7,870 nucleotides of DNA from JBJHBY01 sp050485745. GTDB lineage: Bacteria > Pseudomonadota > Gammaproteobacteria > Pseudomonadales > CAMLJR01. The DNA lies in the NCBI GenBank assembly GCA_050485745.1, contig JBJHBY010000169.1:1-7870 (forward strand). The letters run 5' to 3'. Each line of letters begins with the position of its first letter. Within the stretch, counting starts at the first letter, position 1. Both the position numbers and the translations under genes were made by a program. Under the pieces are notes generated by a model. It was not told where the DNA came from, made no database searches, and worked only from the letters and a program-made list of their open reading frames with translations. This document shows, one piece after another, positions 1-6,674 of this stretch.

Positions 1-1375
1 CGGGGTGGGCGAACTTCAGCCGATAACTGAGCTCGGTAACCCGGTGCTCCACCTGGATCCGGGTGTTCATTTCCATGATGTAATGGCGCCGGCCATCGAC
101 GATGCACTCGAAGGTGGACACGGAGTCCAGGCCCACGGCAGCACCAAAGCGCGCGGCCTCGTCTTCCATCTTGTGCAGGATCTCGAGGTCGGCACGCAGG
201 GTTTGCTCTTCCTCTTCGCGGCCGGCCCGGGCTGCCTGCTTGATGGCTTCTTCGAGCTCCTCGATGGTGACGGAAACTTCCAGCAATTTCTGTTCGTGCA
301 TCTGCAGGGAGCAATCACGGCCCCCCATGGTGATGCACCAATCGCCATTGCCGACCACCTGGATTTCCTGGTGACGTGTGGTCTCGATATTCAGCTCCAG
401 CAATACGTTCTTGTTATCGCCGACTCCGTTGCACTTCACCTCAGCGAGAATTTCACGCAGCAGTTCAGGGCCTTTCTCGACGGCTTTGGCCAACTGCTGA
501 GCGGCATCGCCCTCATACGTGGCCGGGGGCTGCATGATACGCTGGCCCTTGCCACCACCGCCGGCGATCGCCTTCAGGCGGATGCGGTTCTGGGGAAAAT
601 CAGCGAATACGCGCTCCAGCTGCCGCTGCAACTCTGCACCGATTTCGTCGATCGTGATCAGGTCGACCCCCTTGGCATAGGACGCCGCCAATACGGCATC
701 GGCCTTGTCCTCGAGGCTGCGCTCCTTGTCGCTGAACAGATCCGCATCGACCTTCAGCCCCTCGGCCTTGCACAGTTCCTGCAGTGCAGCCTGATCGGGG
801 TACTTGCGCAGCAGGGTCAGTGCGGTCAGGTTGTCGATACCGGGGGTGACGGAAACGCCGACATTCAGCGCTGTACGCTTGGCTTCGTCCTTCAGGCCGG
901 CGGAGTGCACGGTGTAGGAGCAGGGGCCGATGAAATTGAGGCCGGCCTCCTCCATCGAGCGCACCATTTCTTCATCCTCGGCCATGAAACCATAGCCGGC
1001 GAAGATCGCGTTGTAGCCGTTCTCATGGGCAATACGGATGATCTGGCGGATGCGCTGCTGGCGCTCCTCCTTGGTGGCACCGGTGTAATCCGGTACGCGA
1101 TGCACGCGGTTCGGGTCAGTCAGCTGGCGCAGCTCCGGCGCCAGTGCACTGGTGTAGGTGATGGAGTCCTTTTCCGAGAGCAGGATGCCGAAGTGGCTGA
1201 TGCCCATCTCGGCAAACACATCCATGGCCTCCTTGCGGATGGGGCCACGGCAGATGATCAGGGGACGAATGTCTTCACAGCTGAAACTGCGTACCCATTC
1301 GGAATTGCGTTGACCGAGGCGCCGGTCCTGGTGGATCAGCGGATTGTTCAGATAGTGGTTGTTGCTCGGTTGCAC
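1..1375 (-). CDS. Divergent biotin carboxylase subunit of an acyl-CoA carboxylase (partial, C-terminus beyond left edge)
   Basis: ATP-grasp enzyme expected to carboxylate biotin on a carrier domain using bicarbonate and ATP, supplying the adjacent carboxyltransferase. 458 codons are visible with no stop. The GTG start at 1375 is chosen because AGAGG lies 9 bases upstream and no ATG fits. Family landmarks in order: ICRGPI (res. 41-46), where the usual motif is ANRGEI; GYGF (127-130, usual HPGYGFLSEN); Lys268; the glycine-rich ATP loop GGGGKG (272-277); RHQEIQV (334-340) with the conserved His; GRDCSLQ (352-358); Gln-Lys 362-363, preceded by Glu where His is usual; TFE (421-423); and EMNTRIQVEH (435-444), which is canonical. 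Catalytic-type Lys, His, Glu and Arg are therefore kept, but signature motifs differ. About 60 extra residues lie between VTPG (176-179) and Lys268, and about 20 more between Lys363 and Glu423 (Glu-rich, probably helical). It follows the carboxyltransferase in one operon. A biotinyl domain, if present, would be off the edge. Identity as a BC-type protein is firm; its substrate system is not known. Confidence 0.88.
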   Translation of the reverse strand, partial: MQPSNNHYLNNPLIHQDRRLGQRNSEWVRSFSCEDIRPLIICRGPIRKEAMDVFAEMGISHFGILLSEKDSITYTSALAPELRQLTDPNRVHRVPDYTGATKEERQQRIRQIIRIAHENGYNAIFAGYGFMAEDEEMVRSMEEAGLNFIGPCSYTVHSAGLKDEAKRTALNVGVSVTPGIDNLTALTLLRKYPDQAALQELCKAEGLKVDADLFSDKERSLEDKADAVLAASYAKGVDLITIDEIGAELQRQLERVFADFPQNRIRLKAIAGGGGKGQRIMQPPATYEGDAAQQLAKAVEKGPELLREILAEVKCNGVGDNKNVLLELNIETTRHQEIQVVGNGDWCITMGGRDCSLQMHEQKLLEVSVTIEELEEAIKQAARAGREEEEQTLRADLEILHKMEDEAARFGAAVGLDSVSTFECIVDGRRHYIMEMNTRIQVEHRVTELSYRLKFAHP

Positions 1376-1407
1376 GGCCTGAAACCTCTTTGTCAATCGT
1401 CCTGGAG

Positions 1408-1445
1408 CCCCGCGCCCTGCGAGGGGTTGCGGCGGATTTCGCCGC
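1408..1445 (-). other. Tandem hairpins between the carboxyltransferase and biotin carboxylase genes
   Basis: The 73-base gap between the two carboxylase genes contains a perfect 6-bp GC stem with a 5-base loop (GCGGCG at 1429-1434, CGCCGC at 1440-1445), starting right after the carboxyltransferase stop. Next to it is a weaker stem (CCCC at 1408-1411 with GGGG at 1423-1426, extended inside by three pairs after one mismatch). No T-run follows on the minus strand, so this does not look like a full intrinsic terminator. It may stabilise the upstream message or lower read-through into the second gene. The structure is seen; the role is inference. Confidence 0.4.
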
Positions 1446-1448
1446 GGC

Positions 1449-3182
1449 TCAATAGAACTCCCGCTGCACCGAGGCCAGGGGTTCCGGCTGGTAATGGCGC
1501 AGGTGGAAAGCCAGGTTCTCCGCCAATACCTGGCGCAGGTCTGAAGGCATGACGATCTGGGAGATCGAGCCCAGACTCAGAGCCTCATTGGGATTCATCA
1601 GCTCGCGCTCGTAGCGCTGGGCCAACAGGGCTTCCTGCTCCTTGACCCAGCGGTTTACATCCTGCTGTGCGAGCTTGCGCGCCTCGTCCTCGCCGAGGCC
1701 TTCGGCCTTGCGGGCCTCGACTGCGGTGGCCAGGCGTGTGCCGACCGAGCCGCGGATGGCACGCAGCTCATCCTTGTAGATGAACTCGACGCCCGCGGGA
1801 CCCATCACCGCGGCGCGGGTCGTGGGCAGGGCAATCACCAGGTCAGCCCCGGTGGGATAGTTGTTGTAGGACGCATAGGCGCCACCGAAGGCGTTGCGCA
1901 CCAGCACCAGAAAGCGCGGGGTGCGCAGGTCGACGATGGCATCGAGCATGGCGCGTCCAGCCTGTACGATCCCACCGGCCTCCTGCTCGCGACCCGGCAG
2001 AAAGCCCGTGGTGTCCTCCATGAAGATCATGGGGATGTTGTACAGGTTGCAGAAGCGGATGAAGCGTGCGTTCTTGTAGGCCGCATCGATGTCGATCTGG
2101 CCCGACGCCACCGCCGAATTGTTGGCAACGAACCCGACCACATGGCCACCCATGCGGCCCAGGGCGCAGATGGTGTTGCGAGCGCGCTCCGGCTGCACCT
2201 CGAAGTAGTCACCGTGATCGCAGATCTGCTGGATCAGGATGCTGATGTCGAAGGGCGTATTGAAGCCGGTGGGTGAGTTGAACGCACGCTTGAGCAGGAT
2301 GTCGATATCCCAGGTCTTGCGGTCTACCGGGTCCGAGGTCGGCTGGAACGGAGCGAGCTCGTCATTGCCAGAGGGCAGATAGTTGAGCAGCTGCTTGACC
2401 TTCTGCAGGGCACTGACTTCATCCGGTACCACGAAGTCAGTGACACCGGACTGCGCATGCACCCGCGGGCCGCCCAGTTCGTCCGGAGTCACATCCTCAC
2501 CCAGCACGGATTTGACCACCCCGGGGCCGGTCAGGCCGAAGAAGGTGTCGTTGGGCTGAATCACAAAGCTGCCCTGGCGCGGCAGGTAGGAACCACCACC
2601 GGCATTGAAGCCGAACATGCACATGATGGATGGCACCACACCACTGATCTTGCGCAGCGCGGTGAAGGCCTCGGCATAGCCATCGAGCCCGCCGACACCG
2701 GCGGGCACATAGGCCCCGGCGCTGTCGTTCATGCCGACCAGTGGAATGCGGCGCTTGCCGGCCAGTTCGAACAGGCGCGCCAGCTTGCGTCCGTTGGTGG
2801 CGTCCATGGAGCCGGCACGCACGGTGAAGTCGTGCCCGTAAAGGGCGACATCCCGGCCATTGATCTTCAATATGGCAGTGACCAGCGAGGCGCCGTCCAG
2901 GTTGGGCCCCCAGTTCTGGAACAGAATGGTAGGCTCGGTGCCCGGGTCCTTGAGCACATCGATGCGTTCCCACACCGTCATGCGCTTCTTCAGGTGCTGC
3001 TTCTCGACGTTGACGACACCGGCCGCACGACGCGGACGCTGCATCAGGTCGTAACCCGCACGCAGTGTCTTCTCGTAGAGACCGGGCTCATAACTGATCT
3101 GCCCGGGCACGGTGAATTCGACATCTCTCTGCTCGGCAAAGGGATTCTCAAGGGTCGGAGCGATCTGGGCTTTGCTGGTCAT
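1449..3182 (-). CDS. Acyl-CoA carboxyltransferase (PccB/AccD-like beta subunit), 577 aa
   Basis: Crotonase-fold carboxyltransferase that should move CO2 from carboxybiotin to an acyl-CoA in the cytoplasm. It has the two-half architecture of the family. The N-half includes FNAGGGSYLP (res. 192-201, oxyanion-hole glycines) and TGPGVVKSVLGEDVTPDELGG (218-238), close to the propionyl-CoA carboxylase beta motif. The C-half includes GRMGGHVVGFVANN (342-355), GFLPGREQEAGGI (393-405) and FGGAYASY (432-439). Length is slightly above the usual 510-550 aa; a tail of about 100 residues (480-577) is rich in charged helix. ATG at 3182 is preferred over an in-frame GTG at 3257, because the extra 25 residues are low-complexity and the conserved-looking protein begins at MTSKAQ. 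The ribosome site is weak (ACAAGG almost touching the ATG, GAGA further up). It is the first gene of an operon with the biotin carboxylase. The acyl-CoA substrate cannot be fixed: Ala437 replaces the Asp usual in propionyl-CoA enzymes, and the overall pattern also recalls glutaconyl-CoA decarboxylase alpha. Confidence 0.93.
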   Translation of the reverse strand: MTSKAQIAPTLENPFAEQRDVEFTVPGQISYEPGLYEKTLRAGYDLMQRPRRAAGVVNVEKQHLKKRMTVWERIDVLKDPGTEPTILFQNWGPNLDGASLVTAILKINGRDVALYGHDFTVRAGSMDATNGRKLARLFELAGKRRIPLVGMNDSAGAYVPAGVGGLDGYAEAFTALRKISGVVPSIMCMFGFNAGGGSYLPRQGSFVIQPNDTFFGLTGPGVVKSVLGEDVTPDELGGPRVHAQSGVTDFVVPDEVSALQKVKQLLNYLPSGNDELAPFQPTSDPVDRKTWDIDILLKRAFNSPTGFNTPFDISILIQQICDHGDYFEVQPERARNTICALGRMGGHVVGFVANNSAVASGQIDIDAAYKNARFIRFCNLYNIPMIFMEDTTGFLPGREQEAGGIVQAGRAMLDAIVDLRTPRFLVLVRNAFGGAYASYNNYPTGADLVIALPTTRAAVMGPAGVEFIYKDELRAIRGSVGTRLATAVEARKAEGLGEDEARKLAQQDVNRWVKEQEALLAQRYERELMNPNEALSLGSISQIVMPSDLRQVLAENLAFHLRHYQPEPLASVQREFY

Positions 3183-3455
3183 GCCTTGTCCGTCTCTCGT
3201 TGCTGGTTCTGGTTGCCGGTCTGCCGGTAACGGAAGGCCTTCAGTGCTGCCATCCACAAGCGTACCGGGGCGTCCGCTTCATCAGGTGGTGCAAGAGGGT
3301 CGGGTGGGGTGGAGCATGCGCCGCATCCTGGCGCTGGCGGACGCACTTTGGCGCCCTCGCGGGGCGGCGTTCGCACCCTCGGCAGTACCGCACCCACCCC
3401 GGACCGCAGGGGCGCGCAGGCACAGCCTTCGGGAGTCTTCCCCGGCCTCGAAAAA
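3183..3455 (-). other. Long 5' leader of the carboxylase operon, with a possible 24-codon leader ORF
   Basis: About 270 bases separate the predicted transcription start from the carboxyltransferase ATG, which is long for a leader in this setting. The stretch has no gene I recognise. It contains a small stem (CGCCC 3352-3356 with GGGCG 3362-3366) and other short GC repeats. A 24-codon frame opening with ATG at 3253 (MAALKAFRYRQTGNQNQQRE then TDKA) stops at 3179 in an ATGA overlap with the carboxyltransferase start, the arrangement of translationally coupled genes. No clear Shine-Dalgarno precedes that ATG, and the same frame stays open much further upstream by chance, so its being translated is speculative. 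Confidence 0.3.
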
Positions 3456-3461
3456 GGCGTA

Positions 3462-3490
3462 ACATTACTGGCCCGGGCAGGCACTGTCAA
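3462..3490 (-). promoter_or_regulatory. Sigma70-type promoter for the carboxyltransferase-biotin carboxylase operon
   Basis: On the minus strand a perfect -35 TTGACA (3485-3490) is followed after 17 bases by TAATGT (3462-3467), a -10 with the key T, A and final T. Spacing is ideal. Transcription would begin near 3455 and run into the carboxyltransferase gene. It sits back to back with the predicted pabB promoter. Confidence 0.6.
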
Positions 3491-3522
3491 TGTGGCAAAA
3501 CGATCGCAAGCATTGACCAAAA

Positions 3523-3553
3523 CTGGCATTTCCGCTCCTCCGGGCCGTACAAT
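3523..3553 (+). promoter_or_regulatory. Probable pabB promoter
   Basis: TACAAT (3548-3553) matches the -10 consensus at five of six bases. The best -35 at usable spacing is CTGGCA (3523-3528, 19-base spacer), a partial match; a better TTGACC at 3513-3518 is too far away (29 bases). A start near 3560 would give a leader of about 36 bases to the pabB ATG. Confidence 0.4.
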
Positions 3554-3595
3554 GCGCGGCCTTCAGGAGTGCCGCCGGGCCACCGCGGAAGCCTC

Positions 3596-4933
3596 ATGCC
3601 AGCAGCCGTCCCGCACATCGCCGAACTGCCCTACCGCGCCGACAGTGGCGACTGGTTCGAACAGTTGCGCCATTGGCCCATGCCCTTCTGGCTGGACAGC
3701 GGCCGCCCGTTCGGAGAGCGCGGACGCTGGGATCTGCTCGGCGCCTCTCCTGTCAGAGTGCATACCGATCACGGACGCCCCGATGATGCACCCGGCGATG
3801 CGGCTCACCGACTCCTCTGCGCCCTGCGCGACGACCTCGCCAGTCTGACCCCCTTGTCTGCGCCATTTCCCGAACTGCCCTTTTGTGGCGGTGGCGTATT
3901 CAGCATTGGCTACGATGACGCTGGTGAGGCGGGCTTTTGCAGCAGCGCTGGCGTCTATCTGTGGACCCTGCTGGTCGATCACGAGGCCGGGCGCAGCTGG
4001 CTGCTGGCACGACCCGAGCTGGGTGAAGCCAGATTCCGCGAGCTGCGGCGGCGGTTGCGGCGGCCTGCGCCCGCCGCGGCACCGGGCCCGCCGTTCAGGC
4101 TGGGGAGCGCGCTGGACTGCAATCTTGGCCCGGAGGGCTATCGAAAGGCCTTCGACCGGGTGCAGGACTACCTGCGGGCGGGGGATTGCTACCAGATCAA
4201 CCTGTCACGCCGCTTCAGCGCGCCCTGCTCCGGCGACCCCTGGCCCATCTACAGAGAGTTGCGGGGGATCGCCGCGGCACCCTTCAGCGCCTATCTGGAA
4301 ACACCCTGGCACACCCTGATGAGCTTCTCCCCCGAGCGCTTCCTGCAGTGCCGGGATGGGGAACTGCTGACCCAGCCGATCAAGGGCACGGCAGCACGTG
4401 CCGATGACAGCGCGGTTGATATAGCCCGGGCACGGGAACTCCAGGCCAGTGACAAGAATCGCGCCGAGAACCTGATGATCGTCGACCTGCTGCGCAACGA
4501 CCTCGGCAGGGTCTGCAGCACGGGCAGCGTTCAGGTACGCCAACTGTTCGAGCTGCAGAGCTTCGCCACGGTGCACCACCTGGTCAGCAGTGTCAGTGGA
4601 CGGCTGGCCGCGGACCTGCACGCGGTCGATGCCTTCGCGGCCTGTTTTCCCGGCGGCTCCATCACCGGTGCGCCCAAGCGCCGGGCGATGGCGATCATTA
4701 GGGAGCTGGAACCGGATCCCCGGCAAATCTTCTGCGGCAGTATCGGCTGGCTCAGCCCTGAAGGGGATCTGGACAGCAGCATCGCCATCCGCACCCTGCT
4801 GTGCCGGGACGGGAAGCTGCACGCCTGGGCCGGGGGCGGCATCGTTGCCGATTCCGACGCCACAGCGGAATTCGCGGAAACCGAGCTGAAAATCCGGCGC
4901 CTGCTGGATGCCCTGCCCGGCACAGGTGGCTGA
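3596..4933 (+). CDS. pabB: Aminodeoxychorismate synthase component I, 445 aa
   Basis: Converts chorismate plus ammonia (delivered by a PabA glutaminase subunit, not in this window) to 4-amino-4-deoxychorismate, the first step of p-aminobenzoate synthesis for folate, in the cytoplasm. The C-terminal chorismate-binding domain is unmistakable: AGDCYQINLSRRF (res. 195-207), PIKGT (261-265) with the active-site Lys263 typical of PabB rather than anthranilate synthase TrpE, DKNRAENLMIVDLLRNDLG (286-304), GGSITGAPKRRA (353-364), CGSIGW (380-385) and GGGIVADSDATAEFAETELK (413-432). Length is close to the E. coli enzyme (453 aa). ATG at 3596 is chosen because the frame upstream (open to 3200) is low-complexity and precedes the likely promoter; GGAAG lies five bases before it. 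It is convergent with thrH, the stop codons being 14 bases apart. No pabC follows, so it appears monocistronic. Confidence 0.95.
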   Translation: MPAAVPHIAELPYRADSGDWFEQLRHWPMPFWLDSGRPFGERGRWDLLGASPVRVHTDHGRPDDAPGDAAHRLLCALRDDLASLTPLSAPFPELPFCGGGVFSIGYDDAGEAGFCSSAGVYLWTLLVDHEAGRSWLLARPELGEARFRELRRRLRRPAPAAAPGPPFRLGSALDCNLGPEGYRKAFDRVQDYLRAGDCYQINLSRRFSAPCSGDPWPIYRELRGIAAAPFSAYLETPWHTLMSFSPERFLQCRDGELLTQPIKGTAARADDSAVDIARARELQASDKNRAENLMIVDLLRNDLGRVCSTGSVQVRQLFELQSFATVHHLVSSVSGRLAADLHAVDAFAACFPGGSITGAPKRRAMAIIRELEPDPRQIFCGSIGWLSPEGDLDSSIAIRTLLCRDGKLHAWAGGGIVADSDATAEFAETELKIRRLLDALPGTGG

Positions 4934-4947
4934 GCAGGGGTTTGCTC

Positions 4948-5565
4948 TCAGGCCGGCAAATCGCGCACGCTGGCGTCGAGGAATGCGCGACGCAGGTCAT
5001 CGTAGCTGTGCACGGCCGGGAACTGCGGGAACTCGCGAATGACGTTGTCCGGGGCCTTGAACAGGATGCCGGCATCCGCTTCCGCGAGCATGGTGGTGTC
5101 ATTGTAGGAATCGCCCGCCGCAATGATTCGGTAGTACAGGCTCTTGAAGGCCAGCACCGCCTGGCGCTTGGGATTCACCTGACGCAGCCGGTAGTCGGTA
5201 ACACGGCCGCCCTCGTCCGTTTCCAGGCGGTGGCAAAGCAGGGTTGGCCATCCCAGCTGACGCATCAGTGGCGAGGCGAATTCGTAGAAGGTGTCCGACA
5301 GGATCACCACCTGGAAGCGCTCGCGCAGCCAGTCGAGGAATTCCCGCGCACCTTCCATCGGAGCCATGCCGGCGATCACATCCTGGATGTCGGGCAGGCC
5401 CAGCCCATGCTCCTCCAGCAGGCGCAGGCGCTGCCGCATCAGTACGTCATAGTCGGGGATGTCGCGGGTGGTCGCCTTGAGGGCTTCGATACCGGTACGC
5501 TCGGCGAAGTCGATCCAGATTTCAGGGATCAGTACACCTTCCAGGTCCAGACAGGCGATTTCCAC
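4948..5565 (-). CDS. thrH: Phosphoserine phosphatase / phosphoserine:homoserine phosphotransferase, 205 aa
   Basis: HAD-superfamily enzyme. The Pseudomonas aeruginosa ThrH removes phosphate from phosphoserine and can pass it to homoserine, linking serine and threonine synthesis in the cytoplasm. The sequence follows that enzyme closely over its full length: motif I is CLDLEGVL (res. 5-12; Asp7 nucleophile, with Glu at 9 instead of the usual second Asp, as in ThrH), motif II is ILSDTFYEF (88-96, Ser90), Lys133/Lys141 lie in the motif III area, and GDSYNDTTML (151-160) is motif IV. The long stretch ATTRDIPDYDVLM (31-43) is a ThrH hallmark. GTG at 5565 is the start, with GGAG six bases upstream. 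It lies 89 bases downstream of cysB on the same strand. Serine feeds O-acetylserine and cysteine synthesis, so the pairing with cysB is sensible. Being ThrH rather than SerB is supported by length and the DLE motif. Confidence 0.95.
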   Translation of the reverse strand: MEIACLDLEGVLIPEIWIDFAERTGIEALKATTRDIPDYDVLMRQRLRLLEEHGLGLPDIQDVIAGMAPMEGAREFLDWLRERFQVVILSDTFYEFASPLMRQLGWPTLLCHRLETDEGGRVTDYRLRQVNPKRQAVLAFKSLYYRIIAAGDSYNDTTMLAEADAGILFKAPDNVIREFPQFPAVHSYDDLRRAFLDASVRDLPA

Positions 5566-5600
5566 AACACACTCCGGGGGCGATGGCTTCAGGGGCGCAA

Positions 5601-5629
5601 AGCGTACCGGGCGCCGGCCGGGCTGTAAA
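5601..5629 (-). promoter_or_regulatory. Candidate promoter for thrH in the cysB-thrH gap
   Basis: On the minus strand TTTACA (5624-5629, five of six to the -35 consensus) is followed after exactly 17 bases by TACGCT (5601-5606), a weak -10 with T, A and final T. The spacer is a GC-rich repetitive stretch. Just upstream a short hairpin (CTGCC/GGCAG, 5635-5648) follows the cysB stop but lacks a T-run. thrH could thus be expressed on its own, by read-through from cysB, or both. Confidence 0.35.
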
Positions 5630-5654
5630 TCCCCCTGCCCCGTGGCAGCTGTGC

Positions 5655-6629
5655 TCAGTGCACCGGCAGCTCGATGTGGGCAAACAGCTCGTCGAGCTCG
5701 GCGCGGGTATGTAGCTGGTAGGCCGCGTCCACCACATCCCGGGTCAGGTGTGGTGCGAACAGTTCGATGAAGTCGTACATGAAGCCGCGCAGGAAGGTAC
5801 CGCGACGAAAACCGATCTTGGTCACGCTGGCGTCGAACAGGTGGCTGGCATCAAGCGCCACGAGGTCCGCATCGAGGGTGGTGTCGTGGGCCATGCGGGC
5901 GACGATGCCGATGCCCAGGCCGAGACGCACATAGGTCTTGATCACGTCGGCGTCGGCAGCGGTAAACACGACCCGCGGTGTCAGCCCCTTCTCCATGAAG
6001 GCCTCGTCCAGGCGCGAGCGCCCGGTGAAACCGAAGACATAGGTGACGATGGGGTGAGCCGCGACATCCTCAAGGCTCAGTTTCGAGACCTGGGTCAGGG
6101 GATGATCCCGGGGCACGATGATGGCACGGTTCCAGCGGTAGCAGGGCATCATCACCAGGTCGCTGAACAGCTCCAGTGCCTCGGTGGCGATGGCGAAGTC
6201 GACGGTGCCATCCGCGGCCAGCTCGGAGATCTGCATCGGTGTGCCCTGATGCATGTGCAGGGAGACTTCGGGGTAGCGGTCGATGAAGGTGCGGATGATC
6301 GAGGGCAGCGCATAGCGCGCCTGGGTATGGGTGGTGGCGACGGAGAGGCTGCCCTTCTTTTCGTTGCTGTACTCCTGAGCGACCTGCTTGATGCTCTCAA
6401 CCTTGCGCAGAATTTCCCCGGCGGTGCGCAGGATGGCTTCTCCGGCGGGCGTGACCCGGGTCAAGTGCTTGCCGCTGCGGGCGAAGATCTCGACACCCAG
6501 TTCATCCTCGAGCAGCCGAATCTGTTTGCTGATACCGGGCTGGGAGGTGTAGAGGCTCTGGGCCGTGGCGGAGACGTTCAGGTCGTGATGGGCGACTTCC
6601 CAGATGTAGCGCAGCTGTTGCAGTTTCAT
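5655..6629 (-). CDS. cysB: CysB, LysR-family master regulator of cysteine/sulfate assimilation, 324 aa
   Basis: Tetrameric LysR-type DNA-binding protein that activates sulfate-assimilation genes in response to N-acetylserine (formed from O-acetylserine) and usually represses its own gene. The winged helix-turn-helix occupies res. 1-60 (MKLQQLRYI start; SATAQSLYTSQPGISKQIRL at 20-39 is the recognition region), followed by a linker helix (64-90) and an effector-binding domain. Residues known to contact sulfate/inducer in Klebsiella CysB are all present at the same numbers: Thr100, Thr102, Gln103, Thr149, Trp166 and Thr202. Length is identical to the E. coli protein (324). The ATG at 6629 has GGAGG seven bases upstream and gives the conserved MKLQQLRYI terminus; a start eight codons earlier is rejected. 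Downstream is thrH; upstream are sequence features that look like an operator. Confidence 0.97.
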   Translation of the reverse strand: MKLQQLRYIWEVAHHDLNVSATAQSLYTSQPGISKQIRLLEDELGVEIFARSGKHLTRVTPAGEAILRTAGEILRKVESIKQVAQEYSNEKKGSLSVATTHTQARYALPSIIRTFIDRYPEVSLHMHQGTPMQISELAADGTVDFAIATEALELFSDLVMMPCYRWNRAIIVPRDHPLTQVSKLSLEDVAAHPIVTYVFGFTGRSRLDEAFMEKGLTPRVVFTAADADVIKTYVRLGLGIGIVARMAHDTTLDADLVALDASHLFDASVTKIGFRRGTFLRGFMYDFIELFAPHLTRDVVDAAYQLHTRAELDELFAHIELPVH

Positions 6630-6674
6630 CCCGGGGCCTCCGCGGCGGGTCATCGATGCGGCCGGGCCGACTGC

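Noticed and set aside
1391..1396. TTGACA on the minus strand just before the biotin carboxylase gene, as an internal promoter
   Set aside because: No -10-like hexamer occurs at 15-19 bases from it; the expected position falls in the start of the coding sequence.
5..1552. 515-codon open frame on the plus strand
   Set aside because: It lies exactly opposite the biotin carboxylase gene, and its translation is rich in Gly, Gln, Ala, Leu and His with no recognisable motif. It is a mirror frame of a GC-rich coding strand.
2457..3230. 257-codon plus-strand frame opposite the carboxyltransferase
   Set aside because: Antisense shadow of a clearly identified gene, without motifs or a ribosome site.
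3183..3257. 25-residue N-terminal extension of the carboxyltransferase from a GTG at 3257
   Set aside because: The extension is low-complexity with no ribosome site, whereas ATG at 3182 gives a sensible N-terminus.
3200..3595. 132-codon upstream extension of pabB
   Set aside because: The added residues are low-complexity and unlike PabB, they would start upstream of the likely promoter, and the protein from 3596 already has normal family length.
4911..4939. CCCTGC/GCAGGG inverted repeat at the end of pabB as a bidirectional terminator
   Set aside because: Only 6 bp around a 17-base loop, overlapping the stop codon, with no T-run on either strand.
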